This document shows positions 1-10,150 of a stretch of 64,000 bases of DNA, in pieces. How positions within the stretch are numbered: the stretch's first letter is position 1; each line of letters opens with the position of its first letter. Under the pieces are notes generated by a model. That model made no database searches and was not told the origin of the DNA. It saw only the letters and a list, made by a program, of their open reading frames with translations. The DNA is from CBDCWQ01 sp965223435 (GTDB taxonomy: Bacteria; Myxococcota; Kuafuiibacteriia; Kuafuiibacteriales; Kuafuiibacteriaceae): the NCBI GenBank assembly GCA_965223435.1, contig CBDCWQ010000021.1, forward strand, positions 682,001-746,000. Reading direction: 5' to 3'. Position numbers and translations under genes: made by a program.

Positions 1-690
1 CCGTGTAGCCTCATCGAAACCGCAGAGCTCATGCAAACCTACGAGGCCGGTTTGTGGTCTCCGTATACCGAAGAAGAACTGATGGGGGTCCTGACCCATT
101 GCATGACCCGTGTGCCCCCGTACTGCCGGTTGACCCGCGTCATCCGCGATATCCCGTCGCACGACATTGTGGTGGGCAACAAAGTGACCAATTTTCGCCA
201 AGTGGCGAGAAAAGAAATCGACAAACAAGGCTGGCCGATGCGCGACATTCGGAGCCGCGAAATCCGAGGGGCGCCGGTGCCCGCGGACTCCCTTGCGCTC
301 GATGAGGAGTCCTACGCGACGAGCATCGGCCGCGAGGTTTTCCTTCAGTTTGTGACCCCTGACGATCGCATTGTGGCCTTCCTCAGGCTGTCGCTTCCTC
401 AGGGTGATTCGTTTGTCCCTGAGCTTCGAGGGCGGGCCCTCATTCGCGAAGTCCACGTCTACGGTGCGGTGGTCGGGCTCGGCCAGCGGAGCCCATCGAA
501 GCCTCAGCACCTAGGCCTCGGCCGGCGCCTTGTCGAGCGCGCCAAAGACATTGCGCTTGAGTGCGGCTACGCTCAGCTTGCGGTCATCTCCGCCGTGGGC
601 ACGCGCCATTACTACCGGCATCTCGGCTTCGAGGACGGCGATTTGTACCTCCATATTCGCCTCGGTCCATCACTGACCAAACCCGAGTAG
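1..690 (+). CDS. Elp3-like tRNA uridine-34 acetyltransferase, C-terminal part (5' truncated by window edge)
   Basis: The reading frame is open from base 1, so the gene starts outside the window. The visible 229 residues match the end of the Elp3 radical-SAM plus GNAT enzyme, which makes the carboxymethyl group on wobble uridine 34 of tRNA. The linker reads IETAELMQTYEAGLW and GNKVTNFRQ, followed by the GNAT part. That part has the REVHVYG strand, the acetyl-CoA loop QHLGLGRRLVERA and the closing AVISAVGTRHYYRHLGF, all typical of Elp3. The radical-SAM cysteines would lie upstream and cannot be seen. It ends 33 bases before the antitoxin remnant and does not appear to share an operon with it functionally. 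Confidence 0.9.
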   Translation, partial: PCSLIETAELMQTYEAGLWSPYTEEELMGVLTHCMTRVPPYCRLTRVIRDIPSHDIVVGNKVTNFRQVARKEIDKQGWPMRDIRSREIRGAPVPADSLALDEESYATSIGREVFLQFVTPDDRIVAFLRLSLPQGDSFVPELRGRALIREVHVYGAVVGLGQRSPSKPQHLGLGRRLVERAKDIALECGYAQLAVISAVGTRHYYRHLGFEDGDLYLHIRLGPSLTKPE

Positions 691-723
691 CCCGCCGACG
701 CGAGAATTACGGAAGTACACATC

Positions 724-930
724 ATGAAAAAGAAGAGCATACCAAAATTGAAGTCCGAGGAAGAAGAACGGAACTTTTGGTCATCGACTGATTCCACTGA
801 TTATATCGACTGGGAGGGTGCTGAGCGGGTCGTACTTCCCCAGCTGAGCCCCACAACTATCGTTCAGGGGGTAGAAAAGCCTGCGTTTGGGTCAAAGCGT
901 TTGGCGTTTTTTAGTTTTTGGTCCACGTAA
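724..930 (+). pseudogene. Truncated CopG/BrnA-like antitoxin remnant
   Basis: The first 43 residues (MKKKSIPKLKSEEEERNFW, then STDSTDYIDW and VVLPQLSP) match the N-terminus of CopG/BrnA-type antitoxins, which normally go on for another 40-50 residues with a ribbon-helix-helix DNA-binding domain. Here similarity stops near base 855. The remaining 25 residues look random and run over the end of the giant minus-strand gene that stops at 864. A ribosome-binding site (GGAAG) precedes the ATG. No BrnT-like toxin gene is visible beside it. I read it as an antitoxin gene broken when the adjacent locus arrived. A functional short peptide is possible but unlikely. Confidence 0.7.
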
Positions 931-3900
931 CGCACGATTCTGATGGAACCGTCCCATTGGTTGTTTTTTGAGCTTCTGAGTTCGGCCAGTTCAAAACTGC
1001 CCACAGCGATGGGATCGATGTGCAGGGCGTGGAGCAGTCTTTTGGCGTCGTTCTCGTCTGCGGTCAACAGCCACCGAAGATCGATGGTTCCGTCGGCATT
1101 GATGACGTCTTCGGGAAACAGTTCGGGATAGGGCACGCGAGGATCCTGGACTTCCTCGCGAACCCATCGCTTGTCATGCTTCGGACGGGCGAGGACGCCG
1201 ACACCCGCTGAGATGGATACCGATCTGGACCAGTCCGATACGCGAACAACCGGGGCGGGCGCCACGCTCGCATCCCAGGAGGCTCCAACTTGCCCCTGCA
1301 GCCATGTTTGGAACTCGGAATCGTCCGCCTTGACGGGTTTGGATTTGACCAAAGACTCGAGTGGCAAGAGCTTTTCGTATATGATGTAGGGAAACGGCTG
1401 CTCGACAATGGGCGCCAACATCACCTTGATGACGCCGAAGTCACCCTTCTCGATCCACATGGTTCCGAACGCGGGAATGAGGTTCTTGAAGCGCTTGGGT
1501 CCAACAGAGAGCACCGTGCCAAAAAGATAGGTAAAAATGTTGTCAACCTCGTATTCTGAAGGGGCGCCCAAGCGGTTTTGGACGGGCATCCGCTCCCGCA
1601 TGCGCTCCAGTTGAGTCAGTGCATCATTGGGAGCGGCAAAGTTGTTGAACGTGCCATCGGCCCGAATGAAGCCCCGTTCGAGAAAGCTCCAGATGAGTTT
1701 GACCGCGGCCGCGTGATCTTCGGGGCCGTACGCCTTGTGCTTTTCCGTGACCCCCATGGGCGACAAAATTTCAAACAGTTTCTCCACCGTCAGCTCCACC
1801 GGGGTACCTAAGGGCATGGAGGACAAGCTTTTGGGCATAAAACGGTGTTCCTCATCGGCTATCTCAGGCGCTTGTGATGCGGGTGTGTCGGGAACGACCG
1901 GATCGAAGAGAACGGGCCCTTGGAGCATGTCTTCTACCATCTCTTGCTGCTCGGCCGAAAGTCGGGACCAATCGATGACCGCGGCCGCCGTGGTGGTCTC
2001 GCCCATCCGGGTGAGAGCCCAGATTTCTCGGTCGCCCTTCAGAAGATGGAGATCGCCCCCCGGCTTTTTGAGCAAGAGCACCGGTTTGGCAAAGGTTTCT
2101 TGGTTCTTCAGTCGCTGAACGTACCTATCGACCTCAGGCTCTTCAACAAACCTTGGATTGAGGTCCGTCAGGGGGCGTTCGACAAGATCGGTCGCCAGCG
2201 CATAGGCGGGGTGTAGCGGGTCCTCGGCCAGGTGGTTGACGTGCAAAAACCCACCGGGCACAAAGCTCCCAAGGACATCGGTCGCTGGAATCTGGTGCAA
2301 TACGGTCAGCAAAGAACGCTGATCGTATTGGAAGCCCAGCGCAATATCCACGTCCACACCGCCTCTCGGCCGCACCAAAGCCATCCAGCCCTGGGCGAAG
2401 TCGTAACCCTCCATCAGCTCGTGCAAGGTGTCCGTGGCGGACGCGGGGGTCTTGTGGGCGGTGAGCCACGCCGATTCGGGCTTCGGAGAAATCGTGAAGG
2501 GGTGATCGTACCAAAGGTGATCCCATAGGTCCGTATGTTCGCCTGCCGCTGAAAAGCCTTTACGAAACGCATCAAAAGCCGAGACCTTCGAATTCAAGCG
2601 ATAGGCAATCTTGTAGTGGACATTCTGGGCGGCTTCAAAAGCGGCTTGGGTCACGCCGTAGGCGGTGCCCGGAGCCAGGTTGGGACTCACCGGCGGTTCA
2701 TGATGGTCCTCACCATCGAACTCCGGAATCACGAAACGGACCGGAATCTTATCCTCCCCGAGGAGATTCATGGCCGCAAGGCGAATGTGGTCGCGTTCGC
2801 GAGCCACGATCTGACCGGTGGTAAGACGGTATACAAGAATTGGATTGCTGAGCGAAAAACCGTGCCGCGCGTACTCTTCCAACACCGTCCGGAGCCAAAG
2901 CCCGCCCAAGCGATAGGTGCGATACCGAGGAAGAGACGTTTTCCGATACACATCCCGAATCGGAATCTCTTCGACGTTGTCGGGGTAGTCTTGTTTGCGT
3001 GTCACGGGCTGACCGCCGAACATTCTGACGACCCCTTGACCACCGAGGTGGGCGGCCTCTTTTTTGGCGCGGGCGATGGCTGCTTCGTAGTAGGTCGCCT
3101 CTATCGCGTCTGAAGCCACGTAGCTTCGCTGTTCGGACTCGTCATAAAAAATCTTGGGCGCCTCGTCGACAAAGCGCACTCGGAGTTCCCCAAATATCAG
3201 GGGAAGGATGACTTTCTTTTTGTACTCTGGGTTGGGCACGAAGCGGCCCTCAACCATCCTTTCTTTGGTTGGATCCCACGTAAACGCCTGGGCCCCGATG
3301 ATCTGGCTGCTCAAAACGCCTTCCGAGAACCAGATCTGCCGTTTTTGCAGAGCGTCGAGAGGCTCAAGGTTGAGGCCGCGACCATCGTTTTCAACAAAAT
3401 AGAGCCACCGCTCCTGGGTCTTTGAAAGATGCGCATTTTGGTTCTTGACAAGGCCCGCCTGGAGGGCATTTTCCGCATCTTCCCACTTCGTCAAAGTCCT
3501 CAGGCCCAAGGTCTTTGGCTGGGGGGAAAGGCCATGCAAAAACGGTCCGGTGGGCTCGTCAGCGCTCTGGGGACCAGGAACAACCACCAACGAAGGCGCG
3601 GTGTGGCGGGCCAGATTGACGTCGGCGACGCTCAGCGGCCTTGGGAGGAACGCCGTCTTGGCCGCCCACACATCTGCCATGGCCTGAAGGAATTCGTCAT
3701 CGATGGCCGTAGCATCGATGTAGCTCTCTTGGGCCTCCCCGTTCGGGGCTTCCAGCGCGGACTCAAACAACACGTGTTCTTCGAAGGGACCGCCGTTCAT
3801 ACCGATGCCGTTGGGACTCATGACCCTCGATAGTGAAAAATGCTCCGGTGGCGCCCCCCAGGGAAGAACCACCAGGTTGGCCCATGCCCGTGGAACGTCG

Positions 3901-6900
3901 ATGCCCAGGGATTTCATCACACTCGGCACATGGATCGCACCCATGGGAGGGCGAAGTTCGTACCGATAGACATCACCCTGACCCGGGGGAAATGTTTTTG
4001 GGTCCAAGATGCTGTCGAGGTCGCCCGAGGTGGAGTGAAAGCCACCCCGCCCCGTTGTAAGATACTCGAAAAAGTCCTTGGCAGTCTCGTTTGAGCGGAG
4101 GCCGTGACGAAACATATCCGCCGGTGGTCGCCGCGACAGAAACTCGACCCGGCGAGGGACACCCCTGAGGCCGGCGACATACGCTTCATACGGAATACCG
4201 AAGTAGGCGACCGGACGAACGGGAGGGAACCCACTGACGTTCGAAACGGGAGGCACGCCGGTGCCATCGCTCGACCCCTTGGGGGTCGGCATGGATTCAC
4301 CCGGCTTGTAATGTACTTTCGTGTCCGGTGGCGTCTCAGATTCCCCGGGGGCGGGGCCGGACGTTGGCAGGTGGCCGTTTGTCCACTGAAGCGCCCTCAG
4401 ATGGTCTGGAAGCTTCGTTAAGTCTTCGGTTTTCACCGCCCAATACTCAGGTCTGTGTTCACCGGGCACGATCGCATGCCACGTACCCTCAACGAAATTT
4501 TGGGGCTCTATATATGTTCTGGTGATGAGCCCTCCCTCTTTTTCGCTCAAAACCACGCCCACAAACAATGGATTGCTTGGTTCTCCGAAGTGAACCCACG
4601 TAGGTGGAACCACGCCTCTGGAGGAACGCCCCGGCCACCACGGATGCGACTTGGGATCGAGCATCAGCGCCAGGTAGGCCCACTGCTCCCGCGTGGAGAG
4701 CCGCTGAAACCAGCCTTGTTGTTGGAGTTGACCCAGTAAGAGCCATCCTCCTTTGGCCCATGCTCGATACCCAAGAATGAAAGGGTCGTCGGACGAAAGA
4801 TCTTGGGCACTGGTGTCCCCCAACAGAAAGCCGGTCTCGGGCGCAAAAGAGGGGGGCTCTTCGAGCGCTATGGGCTGGGTGTATTCAAAGACCTCGGCAT
4901 AGGGAAACGACGGGTCGACCACCAGCCACGGAAGCTGCGGAACCCAAGGCACAATCGTAGATGGGACCACAATCCCGTAGATCTGGCCGTGGCTCAGCTT
5001 TGCGCTCGGCTCGAGAAGACCCTGTTCGTTGCGGGCATAGATGTCGACCACCCCCAAAACGTCGTCTTGGGTGTGGCCACTGAGCGCATCCACCTTCGCA
5101 AACCCCACCGAGCGCCAGGGTCCCACGGGGGGGTGGTCGTACAAACGAAGGGCGCGCCAACCATACCCTTCCGCCAACCATTCGACCACCTGCTGGCCCG
5201 CGCTAAGGCTCAACCCAAGGCCGAAAACGATGCTGGTGATCTCGGAAAGCAAGTTGACTTCACCCGGCGGGGCCGCCAGCACCTTTTTCAGTTTCAACAC
5301 CGCTTCACCCACCTGCGTGGCGGCCTTCGGATTGGCCCGATACTTGATGACCGAGTGGGATTGGGACCGAAGCACGACCCGGTCTTCCCCACAAACCTGA
5401 ACCCCCACCAGATCTGCGCCCTCATCCGCGAGGGCGCCCGCAATGGAAACCGTTTGCTCGGGGTCACATACCTCCTCAGCGGACACCAAAGTTTCGAGCC
5501 CACCCAAGTTCCACAGCGGGCCCTCACTCAAGGCCGCGCCGGACGACAGGCCTCCCTGAGAAAACGCTGGGTCACGCCCATAGAATGCTTCGTGGGTGTC
5601 GATAAACCAGATGAGGGCTGTGCTTGAAGTCAACAGCGTCGACAAATCCAAGATCCGCTGGCTGGAGTACGGAAATCCGTGGTCGAGCACGAAATCTTGC
5701 ACCCCCGCCCAAAGGGCATCGACCTCGCGCCGAAAGCCGGGCGATTGCGGATGTGAAGGATGATGCGCGACGAATTTCAAGAGCCCCATGATGAGCCCGG
5801 TGGTGGCTTCGAGATGAAAGGACAACTCCTGCCGGTCCGTCGCCGAGATGTAGCGGTCCTCGAAGCCATCGAAAAAGTAGTGGGCTCCATAATATGCATG
5901 GCCTCGAAATTCGATGTGCTTGCCAAAGGCCAAGCTGGTAAACGAGAGACAGCGCGCCAGGGCATCGACTTTCGCCGGATCCTCGAGGTCTCTGTAGTCA
6001 ACAGACAAGGAGAGCCAACTGCAATTGTCAATGGCGGTGTGGCGACGGTTTGGAACAAAGTCTGTGCTGTCGAGGAGACCCCGATCGATGCGGATCACGC
6101 CTGGCGAAGGGGGCTGCTGCCCGCCCGGACGCATGTATCCCCCGGTGGACACCCGTCCCCAGACGCCGTCCGTGAGCGCCGCTTCAATCTCAAGACGCTT
6201 TTCCGGGCGGATTCCAAATGCATCTCGCGCATTTTCAAGATCGCGGCGCCAGTGGACATCGTTTGGGTCCCACAGGACGTGAAAAATGCCCTCTCGCAGC
6301 TCATTCCGCCACGCTTCGAGGTGCTCGCGGTCTCGAATGCCGAGTTCATCACTGTGGTTCAACGCATGATTCAGCACACTCAAGACATCGAGATTGTGCT
6401 CGGTCACCACATTGCCTGCCTGCACGGTTTCTTGGATGAAACTCAGGTCCGCATTCGACAGCACCCGTGGGGGCAAGTCGACAGTGGAGCCATCCGCCTT
6501 GGTCAGATGGCGACGAATCTCGGGCGGTGTGATGCCCACGTCCGCGCCATAGCCGATGGCATCAAGCACATCGTAGTAGTCCCAGGCCTCTCCAATGGCG
6601 CCCAAGCGAGGCCTGCGCTTCGGATTGAGCTCCCACGGATTGTGGGCGAACGCCAGTCCCCGCGCGGTCCAGCCCGCGGTCATCAGGCTGACCTTTCGAC
6701 CGTCTTCGGTCGTCCCGAAGCGGCGGTGGTCCTCAAGCCCTTCGAGGGCCTCTGCGTAGCAGTCACGCTGCTTGTTCTGCTCTTGTTCGGAGAGCGCCTT
6801 AAACGCATCCGAGACCAAAAACACCCCCAGACCATGAATTACCCACGCGGTCGCGCCCGTCACCAAACGCGCATCCTTCCAGTTGTCTCCAGAGGTATTC

Positions 6901-9900
6901 CAAGAAAACGGCCAACCGCGAATGACGGAACGAAAGCCTTTTTTGCCTCGCCGGTCCCGATCTGCGCGCGCACAAAGATAGCGGGCCAAGGCCTGGGCCT
7001 TGGCGTCAAAACGAGGCGTTCCCAGCCTCGCGTACTGGGCGAGCGCAATGCCTTGGGTGTAGGCCCACACCCGCTCGTACGCCGCAAGGTACTGAGCATC
7101 TGTGGCCTGCCCTTCACCGGCAGGCGCACCGAGCCACGCTCGAGCCTCGTCTTCGTCGGCGGCGTCGCCTCCGACCACCTGGTATTCCACCTGATAGCCT
7201 ACGGGGCGCCCCTCGGCCGAAACGCCACCGTCTCGCCAAAGCCGGTCCCTCATCCATTCAGCCTTCTCGCGATTCCCCCGAGGTGATGCCGCAAACACCG
7301 GCACCCCTTCTTCTAGGGCCTGTGAACCTTGCGCCTCAGCCAGCGAAACATTCACGATCGCGCCCGCACTTTCGTTGGGGCTCAGCGCCGCTGGCCATGC
7401 CGCGGACAGCGCTCCAAGCCGCCCTCCGTTTTTGGGCACCGGTAACACCTCTGGCTCGACCCAGACGGTTGCTTGTCCGCGCTGGAGCGACACCAAATCA
7501 AGCCCTCCGGCGTGTCCTTCTTCGCCTGAACCACCACTGCCGCCACCAGCGGCTCCTATGCGCTCGTCGACTGCTCCGTGATGATCGACCGCAACCACCT
7601 GGGGTTCTGATGGGGCGTAGGTGGCGGGCTCCGAGGCTGGCGCCACCTCATCCTTAGCCCCATCATCTCGGGTTGCGAAACGAAGAACATGTTCGGCGTT
7701 GACGCGCATGTGGTAAATGTTCTCGGCCGTGACCACCACCTTCGATGGCCGGCCTTCGGTGATGTATTCTGGAAGTGACACGCTGAGGTGTGCCACGTCC
7801 GATACCGAAGACGCGCGGGATGTCACCAATCGGTCTTTGCCCCCGGGGCCTGGGCTCTTTTCAATCCACGCAGCGAAGAAGAGATTTTCGTGGGTCGCCA
7901 AAGAAACACCGCCTGCTAAGGCATCCGCCCCCGCGCCATGACTCTTCCAGTGCACCGGTTTGGCGGGCATAGAGCTAAGCGTGAACGGATCTGAAAACGT
8001 GTGGCCACCATCAGGACTGTGAAAGGCCAAAATCGAACCACCGCTTTCCGTTTGGGGCACGTAGGCCAACAAGTTCATGTGGTCGTTTTCAGTGACGCCC
8101 GCCACCGGCACATAGCCGGTCCCTACCGTTTTCGGTGCTGACCACGAATGCCCTCCGTCCGTTGAGGTTTGTACTTGAATGGGATTGAAGCCCAATGCAT
8201 TGGGGTCGTCCGACGTGCCGTTTTCGTAGATCAAGACCAACCCGGTGGGTGTGGATGCAAGGCGTGGATGGGAGGGCGTATTGTCTCCGCTCGCCTGACC
8301 GACCACTGCGGCTGAGGACAGGTGCCAACTTTTTGGGCTTTGCTTATCGTTTTCGTTCCAGGCTTCATCCATGCGCGGCGGGCTTGCCGACGTGCCAGAG
8401 GCCAAGGGGCGCCTGGCCACTTTGATCTCGTCGACCTCGTGCCACGTTCCACCGTATAGAAACTGATGGTCGAATCCCAGTTTGGCGTAACGGTCTTCGT
8501 CTCCCGGCTCGTAAGCTGTTTTCCAAACACTGCGCCAACCCACAACGGGGCGGGTCAGGAACTGACCTTGGACGGGCACTTTTTGGTACACGGGCGACTT
8601 GAGCATCGCGCCCCATGCTTGGTTGAGCACCGGTTGGTTGTCCCACATGCGAATCTGCCGGGCCGCGATGGTGATCTGCCTGCCGTCAACACAAAGTGTA
8701 GGCTCGACGACGTAGCTTTCCTCCGTGCGATAGCGATCGGAATCAACCCCGCCGTGCTCAGGGGTGTCGGGGGCGACCGAATAGGATTCTTCGCACCAAC
8801 AATCAGGGCAGTCGCAACGGCCGTTCAGCCTTGGCGTGACTCGACGCAAGTACTTGATGACTTCCGTTGCCGAGACACGTTTTTTGAGATCAAACACGGT
8901 TGCCGGCTCGCCGCTGAGGTCTGCGAGATAGTAGACCTTGCCGCCCTCCCCAAAGACGAGGTGGTGCCCCAAGAAGGGGTCGTAGGCCATGTCCAAGCCG
9001 CGCTGCCACGACAACCCATCCCGTACCAAGATGGCCGGCGCAAAGGTTCTTCCACCGTCGCGGCTTTGGGTGATCCAAACCTGAGCCACCCCTATTGGGG
9101 CTAAGGCTTCCGCTTTTGGCGCGTCCCCCGTTGTCGCCGCCGAGCTGGGCGCGGAAGCTTTGGCGTTTGTCTCGACCCAAGCGATGCTCACCAAGGCATC
9201 CCGCGCCGCCACCTCCACCTCGGTGAGAAACCATCCATGTTGGGTCGCTCCGACCAGCTTGGGAACATCAAAGCTACGTGGTTTGCCCGCCTTGGCGCTC
9301 CGCCGGTACCAGACGCCATCGCTTTTCGGTCGTTGATGGGCACGAACACCATAGGCCACATGGGCCAAGGTATGGCCGTCGCTTTCGGACAAAGCTACCC
9401 TTGGGAGAACAGTGATTCCGTTCGGTTCGTCCACTATGCTTGCGGTTTCGAATGCCCCCGGTCGCGGTGCCGGTTCTTGGCCATGAACATCTACGGGAAT
9501 GGTCTCGGATTGAGACGGTCTGGAGGGCATGGGCCCAGGCCCTGGATGGGGCCGGACTGCAAGATCAAGAACTTGCTTTTTGCGGCTGTGAACCCAGTAC
9601 CTGGTCCCTTGAAAAAGCACCTCCAGGGCGGCATCCATTTCGCTGACCGATGGCGTATCTGGTTCCGAGTTTTCCTCCGTCTTCCAGACAAGAATATCGT
9701 TGTCGATCCATCTTGTGGGAAGCTCAGCGTCAAACGGGAGGACGAGGAGATTCCACCCCGCCCCGAGCAACACCGGGTGCTCTTTTGTCCGGGCTTCAGC
9801 CCATGTTACGCCCCACACCAGAAAACTCAAGCAAAAGGCCACGAGTCCTCGCAAACCCAGGGCGCAACACCAGGACGTATCCCCTAGACGTGCCTTCAAC

Positions 9901-9914
9901 AACGACCTTTCCAT
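864..9914 (-). CDS. Giant secreted toxin-like protein 1 with Asp-box, toroid, ADP-ribosyltransferase-like and ParB-like modules
   Basis: A 3016-residue protein. I start it at the ATG behind a GGGGGGACC stretch rather than the upstream TTG. Modules in order (rough residues): signal peptide 1-40 ending near TWAEA; a GWNLLVLP domain from about 47; Asp-box (sialidase-like) motifs at about 285 (SRDGGRTF), 586 (STDGGHSW) and 638 (SPDGGHTF); an alpha/alpha-toroid-like helical region 940-1450 with FSWNTSGDNWKDARLVTGA; a Pro/Gly/Ser linker 1850-1905; a pertussis-toxin-like ADP-ribosyltransferase module 1915-2050 (SRRPPADMFRHG, then FHSTSGD); a ParB-like segment about 2358-2396; a degenerate second transferase-like module 2418-2560; a second ParB-like segment 2575-2646; and a C-terminal block shared with the paralogue at 15290-25342. 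Probably exported and acting on or in another cell. Catalytic activity is inferred, and the final Glu of the transferase triad is uncertain. Confidence 0.75.
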   Translation of the reverse strand: MERSLLKARLGDTSWCCALGLRGLVAFCLSFLVWGVTWAEARTKEHPVLLGAGWNLLVLPFDAELPTRWIDNDILVWKTEENSEPDTPSVSEMDAALEVLFQGTRYWVHSRKKQVLDLAVRPHPGPGPMPSRPSQSETIPVDVHGQEPAPRPGAFETASIVDEPNGITVLPRVALSESDGHTLAHVAYGVRAHQRPKSDGVWYRRSAKAGKPRSFDVPKLVGATQHGWFLTEVEVAARDALVSIAWVETNAKASAPSSAATTGDAPKAEALAPIGVAQVWITQSRDGGRTFAPAILVRDGLSWQRGLDMAYDPFLGHHLVFGEGGKVYYLADLSGEPATVFDLKKRVSATEVIKYLRRVTPRLNGRCDCPDCWCEESYSVAPDTPEHGGVDSDRYRTEESYVVEPTLCVDGRQITIAARQIRMWDNQPVLNQAWGAMLKSPVYQKVPVQGQFLTRPVVGWRSVWKTAYEPGDEDRYAKLGFDHQFLYGGTWHEVDEIKVARRPLASGTSASPPRMDEAWNENDKQSPKSWHLSSAAVVGQASGDNTPSHPRLASTPTGLVLIYENGTSDDPNALGFNPIQVQTSTDGGHSWSAPKTVGTGYVPVAGVTENDHMNLLAYVPQTESGGSILAFHSPDGGHTFSDPFTLSSMPAKPVHWKSHGAGADALAGGVSLATHENLFFAAWIEKSPGPGGKDRLVTSRASSVSDVAHLSVSLPEYITEGRPSKVVVTAENIYHMRVNAEHVLRFATRDDGAKDEVAPASEPATYAPSEPQVVAVDHHGAVDERIGAAGGGSGGSGEEGHAGGLDLVSLQRGQATVWVEPEVLPVPKNGGRLGALSAAWPAALSPNESAGAIVNVSLAEAQGSQALEEGVPVFAASPRGNREKAEWMRDRLWRDGGVSAEGRPVGYQVEYQVVGGDAADEDEARAWLGAPAGEGQATDAQYLAAYERVWAYTQGIALAQYARLGTPRFDAKAQALARYLCARADRDRRGKKGFRSVIRGWPFSWNTSGDNWKDARLVTGATAWVIHGLGVFLVSDAFKALSEQEQNKQRDCYAEALEGLEDHRRFGTTEDGRKVSLMTAGWTARGLAFAHNPWELNPKRRPRLGAIGEAWDYYDVLDAIGYGADVGITPPEIRRHLTKADGSTVDLPPRVLSNADLSFIQETVQAGNVVTEHNLDVLSVLNHALNHSDELGIRDREHLEAWRNELREGIFHVLWDPNDVHWRRDLENARDAFGIRPEKRLEIEAALTDGVWGRVSTGGYMRPGGQQPPSPGVIRIDRGLLDSTDFVPNRRHTAIDNCSWLSLSVDYRDLEDPAKVDALARCLSFTSLAFGKHIEFRGHAYYGAHYFFDGFEDRYISATDRQELSFHLEATTGLIMGLLKFVAHHPSHPQSPGFRREVDALWAGVQDFVLDHGFPYSSQRILDLSTLLTSSTALIWFIDTHEAFYGRDPAFSQGGLSSGAALSEGPLWNLGGLETLVSAEEVCDPEQTVSIAGALADEGADLVGVQVCGEDRVVLRSQSHSVIKYRANPKAATQVGEAVLKLKKVLAAPPGEVNLLSEITSIVFGLGLSLSAGQQVVEWLAEGYGWRALRLYDHPPVGPWRSVGFAKVDALSGHTQDDVLGVVDIYARNEQGLLEPSAKLSHGQIYGIVVPSTIVPWVPQLPWLVVDPSFPYAEVFEYTQPIALEEPPSFAPETGFLLGDTSAQDLSSDDPFILGYRAWAKGGWLLLGQLQQQGWFQRLSTREQWAYLALMLDPKSHPWWPGRSSRGVVPPTWVHFGEPSNPLFVGVVLSEKEGGLITRTYIEPQNFVEGTWHAIVPGEHRPEYWAVKTEDLTKLPDHLRALQWTNGHLPTSGPAPGESETPPDTKVHYKPGESMPTPKGSSDGTGVPPVSNVSGFPPVRPVAYFGIPYEAYVAGLRGVPRRVEFLSRRPPADMFRHGLRSNETAKDFFEYLTTGRGGFHSTSGDLDSILDPKTFPPGQGDVYRYELRPPMGAIHVPSVMKSLGIDVPRAWANLVVLPWGAPPEHFSLSRVMSPNGIGMNGGPFEEHVLFESALEAPNGEAQESYIDATAIDDEFLQAMADVWAAKTAFLPRPLSVADVNLARHTAPSLVVVPGPQSADEPTGPFLHGLSPQPKTLGLRTLTKWEDAENALQAGLVKNQNAHLSKTQERWLYFVENDGRGLNLEPLDALQKRQIWFSEGVLSSQIIGAQAFTWDPTKERMVEGRFVPNPEYKKKVILPLIFGELRVRFVDEAPKIFYDESEQRSYVASDAIEATYYEAAIARAKKEAAHLGGQGVVRMFGGQPVTRKQDYPDNVEEIPIRDVYRKTSLPRYRTYRLGGLWLRTVLEEYARHGFSLSNPILVYRLTTGQIVARERDHIRLAAMNLLGEDKIPVRFVIPEFDGEDHHEPPVSPNLAPGTAYGVTQAAFEAAQNVHYKIAYRLNSKVSAFDAFRKGFSAAGEHTDLWDHLWYDHPFTISPKPESAWLTAHKTPASATDTLHELMEGYDFAQGWMALVRPRGGVDVDIALGFQYDQRSLLTVLHQIPATDVLGSFVPGGFLHVNHLAEDPLHPAYALATDLVERPLTDLNPRFVEEPEVDRYVQRLKNQETFAKPVLLLKKPGGDLHLLKGDREIWALTRMGETTTAAAVIDWSRLSAEQQEMVEDMLQGPVLFDPVVPDTPASQAPEIADEEHRFMPKSLSSMPLGTPVELTVEKLFEILSPMGVTEKHKAYGPEDHAAAVKLIWSFLERGFIRADGTFNNFAAPNDALTQLERMRERMPVQNRLGAPSEYEVDNIFTYLFGTVLSVGPKRFKNLIPAFGTMWIEKGDFGVIKVMLAPIVEQPFPYIIYEKLLPLESLVKSKPVKADDSEFQTWLQGQVGASWDASVAPAPVVRVSDWSRSVSISAGVGVLARPKHDKRWVREEVQDPRVPYPELFPEDVINADGTIDLRWLLTADENDAKRLLHALHIDPIAVGSFELAELRSSKNNQWDGSIRIVRYVDQKLKNAKRFDPNAGFSTP

Positions 9915-10150
9915 GGTCCCCCCCAACAGGCCTTCGCAGACCCAGACGACGAACGGATGGCAACAAACCCTTCACGTTTCGCAACAGGCTTCGAACAAGC
10001 GACCAATCCGGTGCTAAGTCAAGCGATGATATCAATAGGTGTTGCACAGAGGTCCAGAAGGGTTGGGGACGACGGACAATCCCCGATTCACCCGGTTTTT
10101 CGCCAAGCTTGCCGGTACCGGGATCGTTGACCGGCGAGCCATCGCGTATT

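Noticed and set aside
5760..7286. 508-codon plus-strand open frame opposite giant 1
   Set aside because: It is a shadow of the giant gene; the translation has no domain or natural composition, and the opposite frame carries clear motifs.
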